Notes: generated by a model not told the origin, from the sequence alone. DNA of 64,000 bases from Choristoneura fumiferana (GCF_025370935.1 NC_133491.1:14748488-14812487), one strand, 5' to 3'; counted from the stretch's first letter, positions 11,252-23,209 are shown. Numbers and translations: made by a program.

Positions 11252-11406
11252 ATAACAAAAATTGAACCGCTGCTCGCTCGACTCGCTCGATCTCTCTCCT
11301 GCTGGCTCGTGGTGAGCTCCTGCTGGCTCTGGGCTGAGCACCGACCGACTTCAAACTGGTAGAAAATTATTTTCTTTTTTTTTGTAGTCGGTTCAATTTT
11401 TGTTAT
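11252..11406. mobile_element. Short TIR element, copy A
   Basis: ATAACAAAAATTGAACC at the left and GGTTCAATTTTTGTTAT at the right form a 17-bp perfect inverted repeat around a 120-bp centre containing CTCGCTCGACTCGCTCG. The orthologous element in copy B is 19849-20005. Confidence 0.75.
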
Positions 11407-12284
11407 ATTTTTTTTCACACTTTTTAGTGTAAGTAATCTAAGATATAATAGTTTAATTTCAACTGCTCGTCACCTTTTTACGAAAGATTGCTTTTTCCGA
11501 TGTAGAGACGTTCATTATTGAAGAGTCCTGGTGCTTCACCACCCGTTTTACCATATGCATTACGAGGAGCATAAATTGCTTAGCAAATGTGTCAAAGTAA
11601 TTAAAATTTAACCCTTGAAATACTTGTCATTGAGTAGTAACTCCGATGGTCAACTGTGGTCTTCATCATCAGTTCCACTTCACCAAATGATGATTTTCAA
11701 GAGCAAATGCACGAGGTAGGTACTACTAAATATTATATTCAATTTACTATAGGTGTCTCTACAACATTTGAAGAGTTCCCTCGATTTCCTTAAGATCCAA
11801 TCATCAGATCCTGATTTGGTGCTTATGGGACCTAATTGATGATATTCCTAGACGAACGAACTAGAGTTGGGCATCATATAAAATCAAAAGTATGTGAGTG
11901 TATGTGTGTGTTCTGTTACTCTTTTAGGATAAAACATGCTAAAATAATATGTTATTAGATGATAATAACATGGAATTTACTCAGCCCAGTGTACCGACGG
12001 CACGTAGGTCGACCAATTATAGTGAAGAAGCATGCGCGACCAAATACATAACCCACGCGACTACCGCAAAAACTATTGTCCTCTCATGACCGCTTCACTG
12101 CCTAATGTCACTTGATGGATTATTTATAACTAAGAAGTCATCGGGCACGTGGTCGATCAACCCGATATGGACGGATACCATAACCTTACACTAAGATCCT
12201 AAGTGGCCAATAGAGACCGATGGAGATGGAAGGATTATTTTCAAATAAGTTTTTGATAAAAATTTAATTTTTAATAAAAACTTT

Positions 12285-12525
12285 TTGCTGACTGTACTTT
12301 TTGTTGACTGAACTTCCATTGTCACCCAAACTACATTTGCATACCGAATTTCAAGTCGATGCCATTAACCGTTGAAGAGTTCCGTCTTGCGGAATCATGG
12401 CCGGACTACCAGGATGTAACTACCAGATTATTGTATTGTCGCGCAATTTACATAAGTGTGCCAAATTTAAAGACAATCTAACTACTAAAAGTGGGTCAAA
12501 TTTAACTTGCAAGTTTTGACCCGCA
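12285..12525 (+). mobile_element. LINE 3' tail with CCGTTGAAGAGTTCCGTC
   Basis: Contains TCACCCAAACTACATTTGC, TTTCAAGTCGATGCC, CCGTTGAAGAGTTCCGTC and TTGTCGCGCAATTTACA. The same series occurs at 21255-21500 in copy B. It is a dispersed 3' end without coding sequence. Confidence 0.55.
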
Positions 12526-12559
12526 CATACAAGATACATTGCAAATTAAACAAAAAGAT

Positions 12560-12720
12560 TTAAAAAAAAACTTTCCGCCAAGAGTTTCCTTCGGTGCATT
12601 CTTCTTGCCAATTATGGTGTTTTGAAAAGCGCTGGTAGTTTAAACAAAAAGTGTGACATGTAAAAGAGCCCCTTGCAGCCTTTAAATACAGCAGAATAAA
12701 CGTTATGAATTTTTGAATTT
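12560..12720 (+). mobile_element. Non-LTR retrotransposon 3' tail (short copy)
   Basis: Landmarks TTTCCGCCAAGAGTTTCCTT, GTGCATTCTTCTTGCCAATT, GCGCTGGTAGTTTAAAC and a terminal GAATAAACGTTATG match the 3175-3440 family in order. It is absent from copy B. Confidence 0.6.
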
Positions 12721-13201
12721 TGATCCCGAATTTTGGTCGTTACCACAATGGTTTAGAAGAGATAGTCTTTGGGCCATTCTACTTTTCGATGAACTACTTA
12801 TAGAGTCATCGTTCATCCTCCATTACCTCTCGTATTTCGTTTTCTGGAGTGGTTTACCGTATAGGTAACGGCAAAATCCACAAGACATTGGCAAAAGAAT
12901 TTCTCCAGGCAATGGATAGAGCCAATTTTTTTAAAACTAAAGTTTTATCTACTTTTCGAAGCTAAATTTCTTACTATATTTGGGATAATCTTCAAAAACA
13001 TACTATTTTCTAACACAAAATAGTATACAATAAGTACAGTCACCTGAATTAACATTTATCTAAATATGTGGACTAAGAATGGACTTTATTCTGAGGGGAT
13101 GGACTGTAACACAGTGGTAATTAATAGAGATCTCTCTGTTGTGGCTTTCACCCACATGACAAAAATGCGGATAGGTGTTGGCGTGCATTGGATCAATTTC
13201 A

Positions 13202-13477
13202 GGGTAGGCAGCTGCTAGTTTGCATACCCTAAACTGCTTCAATTTTGCCCTCGGGCCCCAACATTGCCTGATTTGATTTAGAGTCGATAACTTAGCACCG
13301 TATAGGTTTTTAAACTTTTATCCCCGTAACAATAATTGCCATGTAGAAAAAAGTTTAGAAACCTATACGAGTGCTAAGTTATCGACTCTAAATCAAATCA
13401 GGCAATGTTGGGGCCAGAGGGCCAAATTGAAGCAGTTTTCGGTAGTAGTTAGTAGGGTAGGCACCGCTGCCTACCCT
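13202..13477. mobile_element. Fold-back element with ~85-bp arms
   Basis: The left arm runs GGGTAGGCAGCTGC, AACTGCTTCAATTTTGCCCT, CCCCAACATTGCCTGATTTG, AGTCGATAACTTAGCACCGT; the right arm is its complement ending GCTGCCTACCCT. The loop is about 50 bp around 13310-13360. It has no coding capacity, and a single-arm copy lies at 4420-4480. It is present in copy A but absent from copy B. Confidence 0.75.
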
Positions 13478-14039
13478 ATGCTGTTTATTCAATGCACGCC
13501 ACTCCATCAGGTAGCACTGTACGTAAAAGAATCGTGTCGCCGGAGAGCGCGGGGAGTGTGTGTGGGGCGGGGGCGGCCACGTGCTCTGTGACTGCGCATT
13601 ATATCATTCAGGTAGGTAATTGTAGGTATAGTTTAGTTTATAATTTTCGACACATTTACTTTCCATATTTGGATGGAATAAGTATCGATTTGAATCAATG
13701 AAGCAAGGATGTATAAGCGTGTTCTGAGGTGTTTCAATTAGCCGAGCGAGCGAGAAGCGTAGGTTGTCCCAGTGTGGATTGGAAACTTCACACACATGAA
13801 GTTTCCTCACGATGATTTTTCCTTCGCCGTAATGCTTATGGTAAATATAAACGTACTTTCGCACAATTAAGTAGTTAGGGTACGTACATACATACCTACC
13901 CATTGAAAATATATATTTATTAATCTCGCATATGAATTTCGAAAAAGACCCTGCTTGAAAGGCCGTGGACCACCAGTTACAGTAAAAAAAAACATTTTTA
14001 CAAAAGTATTTTTTATGACTTAAATAGCCACTTAGACGC

Positions 14040-14285
14040 TTAGCAGGTGCCTACAACCTTGTGCAAGGTCCGCCCGGATTGCTGCCGTGAAGCAGCAGTG
14101 TGTTTTGGCGTGGAGAGTAAGACAGCCGGTGAAATTACTGGCACTTGAGGTATCCCATCTTAGGCCTCTAGCTTGGCAACGCATCTGCAATCCCCCTGGT
14201 GTTGCAGGTGTGTATGGGCGGTGGTGATCTCTTACCATCAGGAGACACACTTGCTCGTTTTCCATCCAGTCGAATAAAAAAAACA
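14040..14285 (+). mobile_element. LINE 3' tail ending CCAGTCGAATAAAA
   Basis: Runs from GCAGGTGCCTACAACC through GGCAACGCATCTGCAATCC and GGCGGTGGTGATCTCTTACC to the end TCCAGTCGAATAAAA. Longer antisense copies lie at 52930-53215 and 57770-58055, which share the GGTCCGCCCGGATTGC part. Confidence 0.65.
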
Positions 14286-14300
14286 CAAGTTTTTGATAGA

Positions 14301-14440
14301 CTGGGCTGTTTCACCACCTATCGATTAATTTACCTAAAAGTTAAATGTGATGCCGTTTTCCGACTATTTGAACAAAACAAACAGAGACAGCATCTTTATC
14401 CGTCAGTTAAAATTAATCAATGGGTGGTGAAACAGCCCAT
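14301..14440. mobile_element. Fold-back MITE, family A (copy 2)
   Basis: CTGGGCTGTTTCACCACC at the left is complemented by GGTGGTGAAACAGCCCA at the right. The arms are more diverged than in copy 1. The corresponding element in segment B is 22587-22726. Confidence 0.75.
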
Positions 14441-14441
14441 A

Positions 14442-14660
14442 TTAGTAGACTACGCCCGCGGGGTATTCGGTTATCGCGCACTGTTCCCCCGGGAACTGTG
14501 CATTTTTCCGGGATAAAAAGTAGCCTATGCCACTCTCGGGCCCATAAACTATCTCTATGCCAAAAATCACGTCGATCTGTCGCTCCGTTACGGTGTTAAA
14601 GACGGACAAACTTACAAACACACTTTCGCATTTATAATATTAGTATAGTATAGATTATTA
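14442..14660 (+). repeat. Repeat fragment with GATCTGTCGCTCCGTTACGG
   Basis: Contains CGCCCGCGGGGTATTCGG, GGATAAAAAGTAGCCTATGC and TTATAATATTAGTATAGTAT. It resembles the GCGGCTTCGCCC family of ends but inverted relative to the 33995 Helitron-like element, so it is probably an antisense remnant. Confidence 0.45.
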
Positions 14661-14679
14661 TCGTGGCCTTCTAGTAGAC

Positions 14680-15165
14680 GATTGCTGGCTGAGTATGAGA
14701 ATTAAACGGACGAGCCAGTAATTGCTATTGCAGCGGAGAATAATATAAAGCTTTTCTCAAAAATGGTGAAGGAAAAAACTAAATAAACCTTTTCTCAACA
14801 AAATATATTATGACATTTAATTTTATCCCAATAAAATTTTCATGCTTTCCCGCCTTTTTTTTCATTAAAAAAACAGCAGGTGTATTTTTCCACCGAAAAC
14901 ACCGCAAGCTGTTTTAGATCCAATAAAAAAATCTGGAGTTCCAACAAAATAACTGAAAGCAGCCATTTAAGTTGGCTGTATACGACTTGTGCCAACATTT
15001 TCATAGCCGTTTTCACTTTTTAAAAAGTTAAGTTATTGTCGAGCTAGCGCGCCTGCAATCTTTTTAACTTTTTAATTTCTCGCTGACCATAAACTATGCA
15101 CTTAACCTTCTGATATAAATATCAGAATAATGTAGACTTTTACGGACATTTTTGAGAATATTATT
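14680..15165 (+). repeat. Dispersed repeat shared with 39630-40085
   Basis: Shared landmarks in order: CAGTAATTGCTATT(G/C)C, ATATAAAGCTTTTCTCAAAA, TTTTCCACCGAAAACACC, GGCTGTATACGACTTGTGCC and GAGCTAGCGCGCCTGCAATC. The copies run for about 450 bp with many substitutions. No ends or coding sequence were recognised. Confidence 0.6.
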
Positions 15166-15238
15166 TTATAATAGGTACTCTATTAAACTCTATATTACAA
15201 AATAGAGCAGTCAAAGTAGTCAATGTGTAAAAATGGAA

Positions 15239-15338
15239 NNNNNNNNNNNNNNNNNNNNNNNNNNNNNNNNNNNNNNNNNNNNNNNNNNNNNNNNNNNNNN
15301 NNNNNNNNNNNNNNNNNNNNNNNNNNNNNNNNNNNNNN
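15239..15338. other. Assembly gap, 100 N
   Basis: Exactly 100 N, the conventional size for a gap of unknown length. The left flank stops inside the duplicated segment (…GTCAATGTGTAAAAATGGAA), at the point that corresponds to about 22802 in copy B. Confidence 0.98.
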
Positions 15339-16426
15339 AGATGCTTATCCGGGCTTTTGTTAGTGAAATAAATCAGCTGAAAAAGGATTTACTGTCACTA
15401 CTAAGATAGGAACTGAAAAAAAAACGTTATTGTAATGGCCGCATCCGTGACACGTTTCACTCAACAAGAAATGAGTTTCTTTCCAAGGTCATGTTAAATT
15501 CTTTAACATACGGAAGTCTTTCTTGGTCAAGTAATGGTCTAAATCCATATATTCAGCCATTACATCACCAACGTTGTCACTTAAATAAAAAGTAAAAACT
15601 TTTTAGTATATTTCTTTTTATAAAGTCAAGGATCAGGTTAGGATAAAATCAGGTAAAGGTTAAACAGTTCATGTTTTATGTAGGTAAAGCAAGGAACCCT
15701 AAATTAATTCAACATGGCCGTACCATTGGTATCAGAATGCTAATATTAGAGTAAATTGATCTTACAATAGTCTAATAGTGCGCTGGAAAAGTGCAACTAT
15801 AACAATGGCATCATTTTCACTACAATTATAGAAATAAAAAAAATATACGAGGATAGAAAATACTATTTTAATTATTATTTGAGTGGGCGCATGAAATTTG
15901 AAGCGTAAACAGGGTCTACTTTACAGTAAATAATATGTTCCAACGTAAATACTTACCGCGCAACATAAAGAACCACCAATGATAACATGCACGTTATTAA
16001 TATTACTACTATTATTATACTTGCATTCAGTTTGTCACTACAATATTTTATTCTGCACGCTGCAGTTCACTCACCGAGCATAATGCACGCGGAATGTTCA
16101 AAATTTCGTGTGGTCGTACATAAAATCAAAATAAGCTTGTTTAGGCTCACAAGATTCTAACGTTGGACAATATAAGCCTATGCAGGCTTACAAAATACTT
16201 ACGTAAAAGCGATATTAGCCTAAGGCAGCTTAAATTAGTTTTGTAAAGATTATTGTAAATGCGAACAGTATTCAATAAGACTGATATTAGGACGATGTTA
16301 AAATAAATACGCTTATAATTTGTGCCCAAATCCAGGCATATACGATGATATAAAACCAATATTAGAGTGAAAATTTATAGTCTTGAGATGGTTGTAAGAG
16401 GGATTTTGCTGGTTGGGCGTTTTTCC
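15339..16426. other. Sequence between gap and copy B, no gene seen
   Basis: About 1.1 kb of AT-rich DNA that matches neither duplicated copy. Only short chance frames occur. No repeat family was recognised. Confidence 0.45.
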
Positions 16427-16990
16427 CATTTTGGCTCCAGAACCCTAAAAACTTCAAAGGTCGTTTAAGAATCTACAGAACACGCTTTCTGACACCTCAG
16501 TGAGGACATCTCATTATACTAATTGCGTAAAACAAAGTCTGAATCCCGGTAATGCGATTTCGCGCCAAAAATAACAATGAGTAACCGATCACCGAAGATG
16601 GCGGCCATAAACCATAACCGGCGGACAATGCGCACGCGCAAAATGGGCAAAATGGCCGTCGGTTAGTGATGCGCTGATAACATCGATGTTTTATAATAAT
16701 AATGATGCGTCGTGTCGATAATGGTTGTCATTAGATGATTGATACTGTTTTATTCTGTGGTAGAGTGCGACGGGAAAAGAGATTTTTAAAGTCATTCAGC
16801 CACTACCCTTTCTCTCAGTAACGCGGCGCGTCTCAGTATCAAGCTGGTATTAATATCAAATACCTACTCAGATCTGCTACTCCTTGGATCATTAAAAAAA
16901 AAAAAGACTTTTAAGGCAACGAAATTAAAAGAAACAGTCATAAAAAGGTGCTTCCATACAAATTTCCGGGGAATCAAACATATAGGGTAC

Positions 16991-17395
16991 TTCCGTATGA
17001 CGACCGGATGGCCAAGTGGTTAGTTAGAGAACCTGACTACGAAGCTTGAGGTACCGGGTTCGAATCCCGGTCAGGGCAGATATTTGTATGGATAATACGA
17101 ATGTTTGTTCTCGGGTTTTGGATGTTTAATATGTATATTTAAAAATAAAAAACAAAAATAAATATCACGGGACAATTCACACCAATTGACCTAGTCCCAA
17201 AGTAAGCTTAGCAAAGCTTGTGTTATGGATACTAAACAACGGATAAACGGGTATTTAAGTATGTATTTAATCTATATACTTAAGTATGTTTATCCGTTGC
17301 CTAGTGCCGTTGCCTAGTTCAAGCTTTGCTTAGTTTGGAACTAGGTCAATTGGTGTCAAGTGACCCATGATATTTATTTATTTATGTTATATTTT
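16991..17395 (+). mobile_element. tRNA-derived SINE, family 1 (in copy B)
   Basis: Head GACGACCGGATGGCCAAGTG, intact B box CGGGTTCGAATCCCGGTC, body, internal self-complementary stretch (17150-17250 against 17255-17375) and terminal CATGATATTTATTTATTTAT. It is the counterpart of 8733-9115. Confidence 0.8.
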
Positions 17396-19247
17396 TTATA
17401 TTATCTCTCTGTCTATGTCAGTAAGTAAAGTAACCCCACACTACACTGCATTGCACTGCATTTTGCTTAGGAGCAGGGCTTTGTTGCCCAGTGGCAACAT
17501 CCAGTGATATTATAATAGGTAGTATAACCTACAATTTTTGTACGGAGCTCTCGGTGCGCGACTTCTTGGCCGGCTAAAGCAATAATAGTGTTAGGTAAAA
17601 ATATACTTTAGATTAGTTGCAATGTTTTATCTTTTTGAAATTAAGAATAAGATTAATAATTATTGAGTAAATCATGATTTTAACAACACCGAACAACGAC
17701 ATAAGTACCAAATGAAAATTGATTCCATGCATTGATGATTTTATTGGACTAAGTACTTACTGCAATAACACCGGGTGTGGCCTGTAACACGAGCAAATAA
17801 TTAAAACATAGATCGTACTCGTCAAACTGAACAACATTAGTTCAGCGACTTTTAAAAATAATTAGTTTTTTTATTACACTTTAAACTTTATTTCGAAGAA
17901 GCAATGTAAAGCAAAATGTTTGCTATTTTTATTTATAGGATGGCGTACATTGAAATTACGATTAATTTTGTTAGAAAAAAAAACAAAAGTTAAGTTTTGA
18001 TTTTAATTAGGTAAGTGGGACCATGATGGTCGAATTACCGGTGCCCTACAGAGCCTCTGTTTTCAATATTATCCCCGGTTCTGGGCCACGTACTGTATTG
18101 ATAGTTCCGTCGACTACGTCCAACCCTAACTTAGGGCATAAGGAAATATCTCGCAGTCGACTAAAATGTCGACAATTTATCGCGACCCTCTTTAGGTATG
18201 ATCAGATTGTTATAACTAAATTGGTTTGGAGACTGCTGCTGGGATTGTTTTAGTCAATATCTGCGTAGGTCTCGCGTTGTTGAGGTAACTTTTTTGGAAA
18301 CTGGCGGACTTTATAAATAAATTTGTGGATACATAAGTTTAGGGAACCGACCGTATATGGAAGTCTGAAACTATAAGACATACAAAGATCTGTTCTTAGG
18401 AACCGTGTCATCAATTTGAGTGACGTGAGAAATGCGAAACGCCCCTTAAAATGTAAACAAGCATGGGATTTTCCGAATTTTCAAACCAAAGCCGCAAGCT
18501 AGTCTCCTATCAAACAATACCCATAACCACCAATCTCCTCCATTACAATAATCGACGATTTTATGATGTTGTAATTTATTAAACGACATTTATATCGACT
18601 GGCACGGTCCCAATATCTTTTGATTCACATGTCTGTGGATTCGACGCCCACATTGTCATTCCAAACCGGAAGTACCATAAATAGTTTCCCTTTTTGGCAA
18701 GCGAAGCGATTTGAGCTTTCAATTTGGTCTTGTATCTGTTAAAATTGAATTATAGCAAGATCCAGACCATAGTTTGTCAACTAGGTAAAGATCAGACTTA
18801 CCTATTAAGTAACAGCAAGTAACGATCTAATACCTTTAAACGAGCAATTCTTGTATATACATCTAGAAATAACCCTCGTGGCCTAAAAGGTTGGTAGTGT
18901 TTCCTCGTTGTATATCTAGCTGATTCTTTGAAAGATATAAATAGCTGCCGGCCCTTTGTCTCTATATAGTTGTGTAAACCAGGCGCTTATACATCTTTTA
19001 AAAGTCTATGTGCGCCAGGGACCCACCCAAGATCCTTTTGGACACATTATGCTACGGGCCATTTCTAGTTATAGTTTAGTTTTCACTTTAAGTCTAATGA
19101 TACATATTCGATTTTTTCTTTGTTATTTATAATGTAATATTTTTGATCTCAGTTGGGTGAATGTGTAAGTTGTAATCGCAATGTGCTGCCCATATCACTT
19201 GAAAATCGAAGTTCGTATCTACCGTCCCTCTCAGTCTCGTTTTGAAT

Positions 19248-19572
19248 AACTTAAGCGCCAGCGGGACGGCAAAAGACGGTTTGAATTTTGCACTTCGTAG
19301 TTCTTTGGTATTAAAGGGCCAGATAACCATTGGAAGAGAAACAATCTTGAGTGACGATCATGATTGGAGACCGGAGTCCTGGCAGGCCTACCACCAGGTG
19401 GAACGAACGCCAAATTTATAATACTTACCTACAACTTACACGATTTTTCTTGCTTTTTTTTCGGACGGACTGTTGCTGTTAGCCTCAGACGCCTTTTACA
19501 GCTTACCGGAGAGAGGGCGAGCTGTCAGATGGACCACTCAGCAGTTTTTCTTGCAAGTATAATATAGGTTTA
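19248..19572. mobile_element. Insertion present only in copy B
   Basis: Copy A reads straight through TTTTGAATCTAAACTTGCAC at about 10952, while copy B is interrupted here by about 325 bp. Its right part (TCGGACGGACTGTTGCTGTT, then GCGAGCTGTCAGATGGACCA) also occurs at 58815-58905, so the insertion is a dispersed element. Its class is unknown and no long frame exists. Confidence 0.65.
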
Positions 19573-19848
19573 AATCTAAACTTGCACCTATAGGGAACCA
19601 AACAAGATTTAAACTAAGGCCTAAGACCTAAAATAAGATGTTTTGCAGCCAAACATAGCGGTCGTTAACTAAAGAGACGCCGTTTAAGGAGCGCCATTCA
19701 CGAGGATGTTAAGTGTCGTCTTGAAGTCAGTGAACAGATCTATCATACCGTTTGTACTGTGTGTGTACAGTGAGGTAGATATACAGTGCGGCTAGTATAT
19801 CATACAAATCCTACGCGTTTGTCCTAAGTATTTATATTATAATTTTTT

Positions 19849-20005
19849 ATAACAAAAATTGAACCGCTGCTCGCTCGACTCGCTCGATCTCTCTCCTGCT
19901 GGCTCGTGGTGAGCTCCTGCTGGCTCTTGCTGAGGCACCGACCGACTTCAAACTGGTAGAAAATTATTTTCTTTTTTTTTTGTAGTCGGTTCAATTTTTT
20001 GTTAT
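19849..20005. mobile_element. Short TIR element, copy B
   Basis: ATAACAAAAATTGAACC and GGTTCAATTTTTTGTTAT bound the same centre as 11252-11406. It sits at the same place in the duplicated segment, so it predates the divergence of A and B. Confidence 0.75.
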
Positions 20006-20956
20006 ATTTTTTTTCACACTTTTTAGTGTAAGTAATCTAAGATATAATAGTTTAATTTCAACTGCTCGTCACCTTTTACGAAAGATTGCTTTTTCCGATG
20101 TAGAGACGTTCATTATTGAAGAGTCCTGGTGCTTCACCACCCGTTTTACCATATGCATTACGAGGAGCATAAATTGCTTAGCAAATGTGTCAAAGTAATT
20201 AAAATTTAACCCTTGAAATACTTGTCATTGAGTAGTAACTCCGATGGTCAACTGTGGTCTTCATCATCAGTTCCACTTCACCAAATGATGATTTTCAAGA
20301 GCAAATGCACGAGGTAGGTACTACTAAAATATTATATTCAATTTACTATAGGTGTCTCTACAACATTTGAAGAGTTCCCTCGATTTCCTTAAGATCCAAT
20401 CATCAGATCCTGATTTGGTGCTTATGGGACCTAATTGATGATATTCCTAGACGAACGAACTAGAGTTGGGCATCATATAAAATCAAAAGTATGTGAGTGT
20501 ATGTGTGTGTTCTGTTACTCTTTTAGGATAAAACATGCTAAAATAATATGTTATAAGTAGATGATAACAACATGGAAATTACTCAGCCCAGTGTACCGAC
20601 GGCACGTAGGTCGACCAATTATAGTGAAGAAGCATGCACGACCAAATACATAACCCACGCGACTACCGCAAAAACTATTGTCCTCTCATGACCGCTTCAC
20701 TGCCTAATGTCACTTGATGGATTATTTATAACTAAGAAGTCATCGGGCACGTGGTCGATCAACCCGATGGACGGATACCATAACCTTACACTAAGATCCT
20801 AAGTGGCCAATAGATACCGATGGAGATGGAAGGATTATTTTCAAATAAGTTTTTGGTAAAAATTTAATTTTTAATAAAAACTTTTTTGCTGACTGTACTT
20901 TTTGTTGACTGAACTTCCATTGTCACCCAAACTACATTTGCATACCGAATTTCAAG

Positions 20957-21500
20957 TTTGACCAAAAACGGTACAAGGTTTGCTAAGCCTGTCGCCTACG
21001 GTATACCTTAACCTATATCCTCAGTCGTCTCTTACCACATCCACGGAAGAAATGGAGAGGTGTAATTCTAACCCGACACCACACGGGGGAAAATAAAATT
21101 AGACGAAACAAAATTATGTAAAGTTGTATACAAAATGATTTTCACTAAAATGAATATTAGGTAAAATGGGCCATTGGGTTAGGGTTAAGTACCTAATATT
21201 AGTTTATCTAATAAGTTTATGGTAAAAATACAATAATAATGGTTATAATACCAGTTTTTTTTTGCTGTTTGTACTTTTTGTTGTCTGTACTTGTATTATG
21301 TCACCCAAACTATATTTGCGTAACAAATTTCAAGTCGATGCTATTTTAACCGTTGAAGAGTTCCGTCCTGTGGAGACGATCCTGGTCGGACTACAAGGAT
21401 GTCACTACCAGATTGTTGTATTGTCACGCAATCTACACAAGTATACCAAATTTCAAGTCAATACAACTACTGGAAGTTGTTGAAATTTAACTTGCAAGAT
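20957..21500 (+). mobile_element. Two LINE-like 3' tails in tandem
   Basis: 20975-21085 (GCCTGTCGCCTACGGTATAC, then TCTTACCACATCCACGGAAG) matches 48895-49005. 21255-21500 (CCGTTGAAGAGTTCCGTCC and TCACGCAATCTACACAAGTA) matches the 12285-12525 family. Copy A has only the latter type, so part of this is a B-specific insertion. Confidence 0.55.
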
Positions 21501-21992
21501 TTTATTACAGACACACAGACAGAGAGACAACGGGACAGGTGAAACTAAAAAAATAAAAGCTTGTAACTTGTAAAATAACTAATAAGGTAAAATGAAAATA
21601 GGCAAAAAGTATTTAGGCAAAAAAAAAGGTACAACTAAAAGAAGCGTGTCGTCGGAGAGCGCGGGGGAGTGGGTGCGGGGCGGGGGCGGCCACGTGCTCT
21701 GTCACTGCGCATATCATTCAGGTAATTGTAGGTATATACTTAGTTTAGTTTATAATTTTCGACACTTTACTTTCCATATTTGGATGGAATAAGGATCGAT
21801 TTGAATCAATTAGGCTAGGATGTGTGAGCGTGTTCTGATGGTGTTTCAATTAGTCGAGCCAGCGAGAAGCGTAGGTAGTCCCGGTGTGGATTGGGAACTT
21901 CACACACATGAAGTTTCCTCACGATGATTTCCTTCACCGTAATGCTTATGGTATATAATTATAAATGTAGTTTCGCACAATTAAGTAGGTAG

Positions 21993-22400
21993 GTCAAAGT
22001 CAAAGTCGAAGTCAAAGTCAAAATATCTTTATTCAATTTAGGCTATAAACAAGCACTTATGAATGTCAAAAAAATCTACCACCAGTTCTGAAAAACCTAA
22101 CTGGTTGAGAGCAATCCGGCAAGAAAACTCAACGAGTATTTTTTTTTAAAGTTAGGTACACTCACACCTTATTTAACACAACTTTGATTTTAACACAGTA
22201 GGTTGTTATTTAAAGGATCGCTAATGCGGATCGGAATTATTTCCAAATATCCCTGTCCATGATATATATATGCATTAACTTTATAATACGCCTAGATATA
22301 CAATGTCTCTTGACAAATGAAATAGTAGATCTGAATGTTGTATCCGGTAAGTACACCCATAGCAATTTTACATTTTATTTATTTATAATTATCCAAATTT
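21993..22400 (-). mobile_element. LINE 3' tail, antisense, with hexamer repeat
   Basis: It begins with a run of AAAGTC-type hexamers (GTCAAAGTCAAAGTCGAAG) followed by AAATATCTTTATTCAATTTA, the antisense form of a LINE terminus that ends in TGACTT hexamer repeats. It is present in copy B and missing from the equivalent point of copy A near 13890. Confidence 0.6.
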
Positions 22401-22586
22401 CGCATATGAATTTCGAAAAATTCAAAGGTGCGAGCCCGAATTAAAACTCACGATCACTGCTTGAAAGGCCGTGGGTCACCAGTTTCAGTAAAAAAAAAAA
22501 AACTTTCAAGAAACACCAAAAGATAATTTAATTTCATTACAAATATATTTTTTTATAACTTAAATAGCCACAAGTTTTTGATAAAC

Positions 22587-22726
22587 TAAGGGGCTGTTTC
22601 ACCACCATCGATAATTTCCTGAAGTTAATGTGTAGCCGTCTCCGTCTATTCGAACAAATTTCTCGGAGACTTAATCACATTAATCCGTCTGTTAAAATTA
22701 ATCAATGTGGTGGTGAAACAGCCCCT
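22587..22726. mobile_element. Fold-back MITE, family A (copy 3)
   Basis: TAAGGGGCTGTTTCACCACC at the left, GTGGTGAAACAGCCCCT at the right, centre with GCCGTCTCCGTCTATTCG. It is the segment-B counterpart of 14301-14440. Confidence 0.8.
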
Positions 22727-22802
22727 ATGTATATAATAGGTACTCAACAGTCTATGTTACAAAATAGAGCAGTCAAAGTAGTCAATGTGTAATAAATGGA
22801 AG

Positions 22803-23130
22803 CGTGTCAGCGGTAAAAGCGTCGCGGGCGGCGCGGGCGCAGCGTGGGCGGGGCCGGCTGCAGCGCTGCAGCGGATAAGGCGCAGCAGGCTCGCACTCAT
22901 GCAGGGAATCTTCCCAAAGTCAAAGTACTACTTTGTGCTATCACGTCGATGAACGGTGGAGCAGACGAGTCCTCGAATGGAGACTGCGTACGGGGAAACG
23001 TAATAGGGCGTCCTGAGGGTCTGAACTTAGGAGGGTCGCTGGCGGCAGATGGATGCGAGGGGCTCAAGACAGAGTATTGTGGCGCGCCATGGAAGAGGCC
23101 TATGTCCAGCAGTGGACTGCTGTAGGCTGA
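22803..23130 (+). pseudogene. LINE ORF2 C-terminal remnant after a GC-rich patch
   Basis: 22805-22880 is a CpG-rich patch of unknown role. At about 23042-23115 the + strand reads GRWMRGAQDRVLWRAMEEAY then VQQWTAVG and stops, the characteristic end of lepidopteran LINE ORF2 proteins (R-W-x-R-x-A-Q-D-R ... E-E-A-Y-V-Q-Q-W). The upstream frame is broken. It ends in GATGGTGATGACG, a typical degenerate tail. Confidence 0.7.
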
Positions 23131-23209
23131 TGGTGATGACGATAACTACTATTATGCGCTAGAGCAGAGCGAGGCAGTGGAGCGGTGAGGGAGATAAAAT
23201 TCCACCAAT

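Larger units (their letters stand above)
8160..15238. repeat. Duplicated segment, copy A (ends at the assembly gap)
   Basis: From TTTTGGCTCCGGAACCCTAA onward the sequence is collinear with 16427-22802. In the first ~150 bases after CTTCAAAGGTCG I count about four to six small differences. Collinear blocks are 8188-12360 with 16443-20960, 13535-13960 with 21641-22490, 14270-14440 with 22565-22726, and 15170-15238 with 22735-22800. The copies differ by single-base indels and whole-element insertions: A alone has 12525-13490 and about 14440-15165. No gene was recognised inside. Confidence 0.9.
16427..22802. repeat. Duplicated segment, copy B
   Basis: Collinear with 8160-15238. Relative to A it carries extra elements at 19248-19572, about 20957-21255 and about 21993-22400, and lacks A's 13202-13477 element and 14442-15165. 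The mixture of ~97% identity with insertion differences fits either a recent duplication or two divergent alleles placed in tandem by the assembler. Confidence 0.9.

Noticed and set aside
13492..13701. Short frames within the duplicated segments (also 18023-18253)
   Set aside because: The frame is broken by indels in the other copy, so it is not maintained as coding.
21993..22030. CRISPR-like direct repeats
   Set aside because: The hexamer run is the antisense tail of a LINE in a eukaryotic genome; there are no spacers.
22844..23125. 93-codon + strand frame
   Set aside because: It combines a GC-rich patch with a shifted reading of a LINE C-terminus; only the other frame at 23042-23115 is meaningful.
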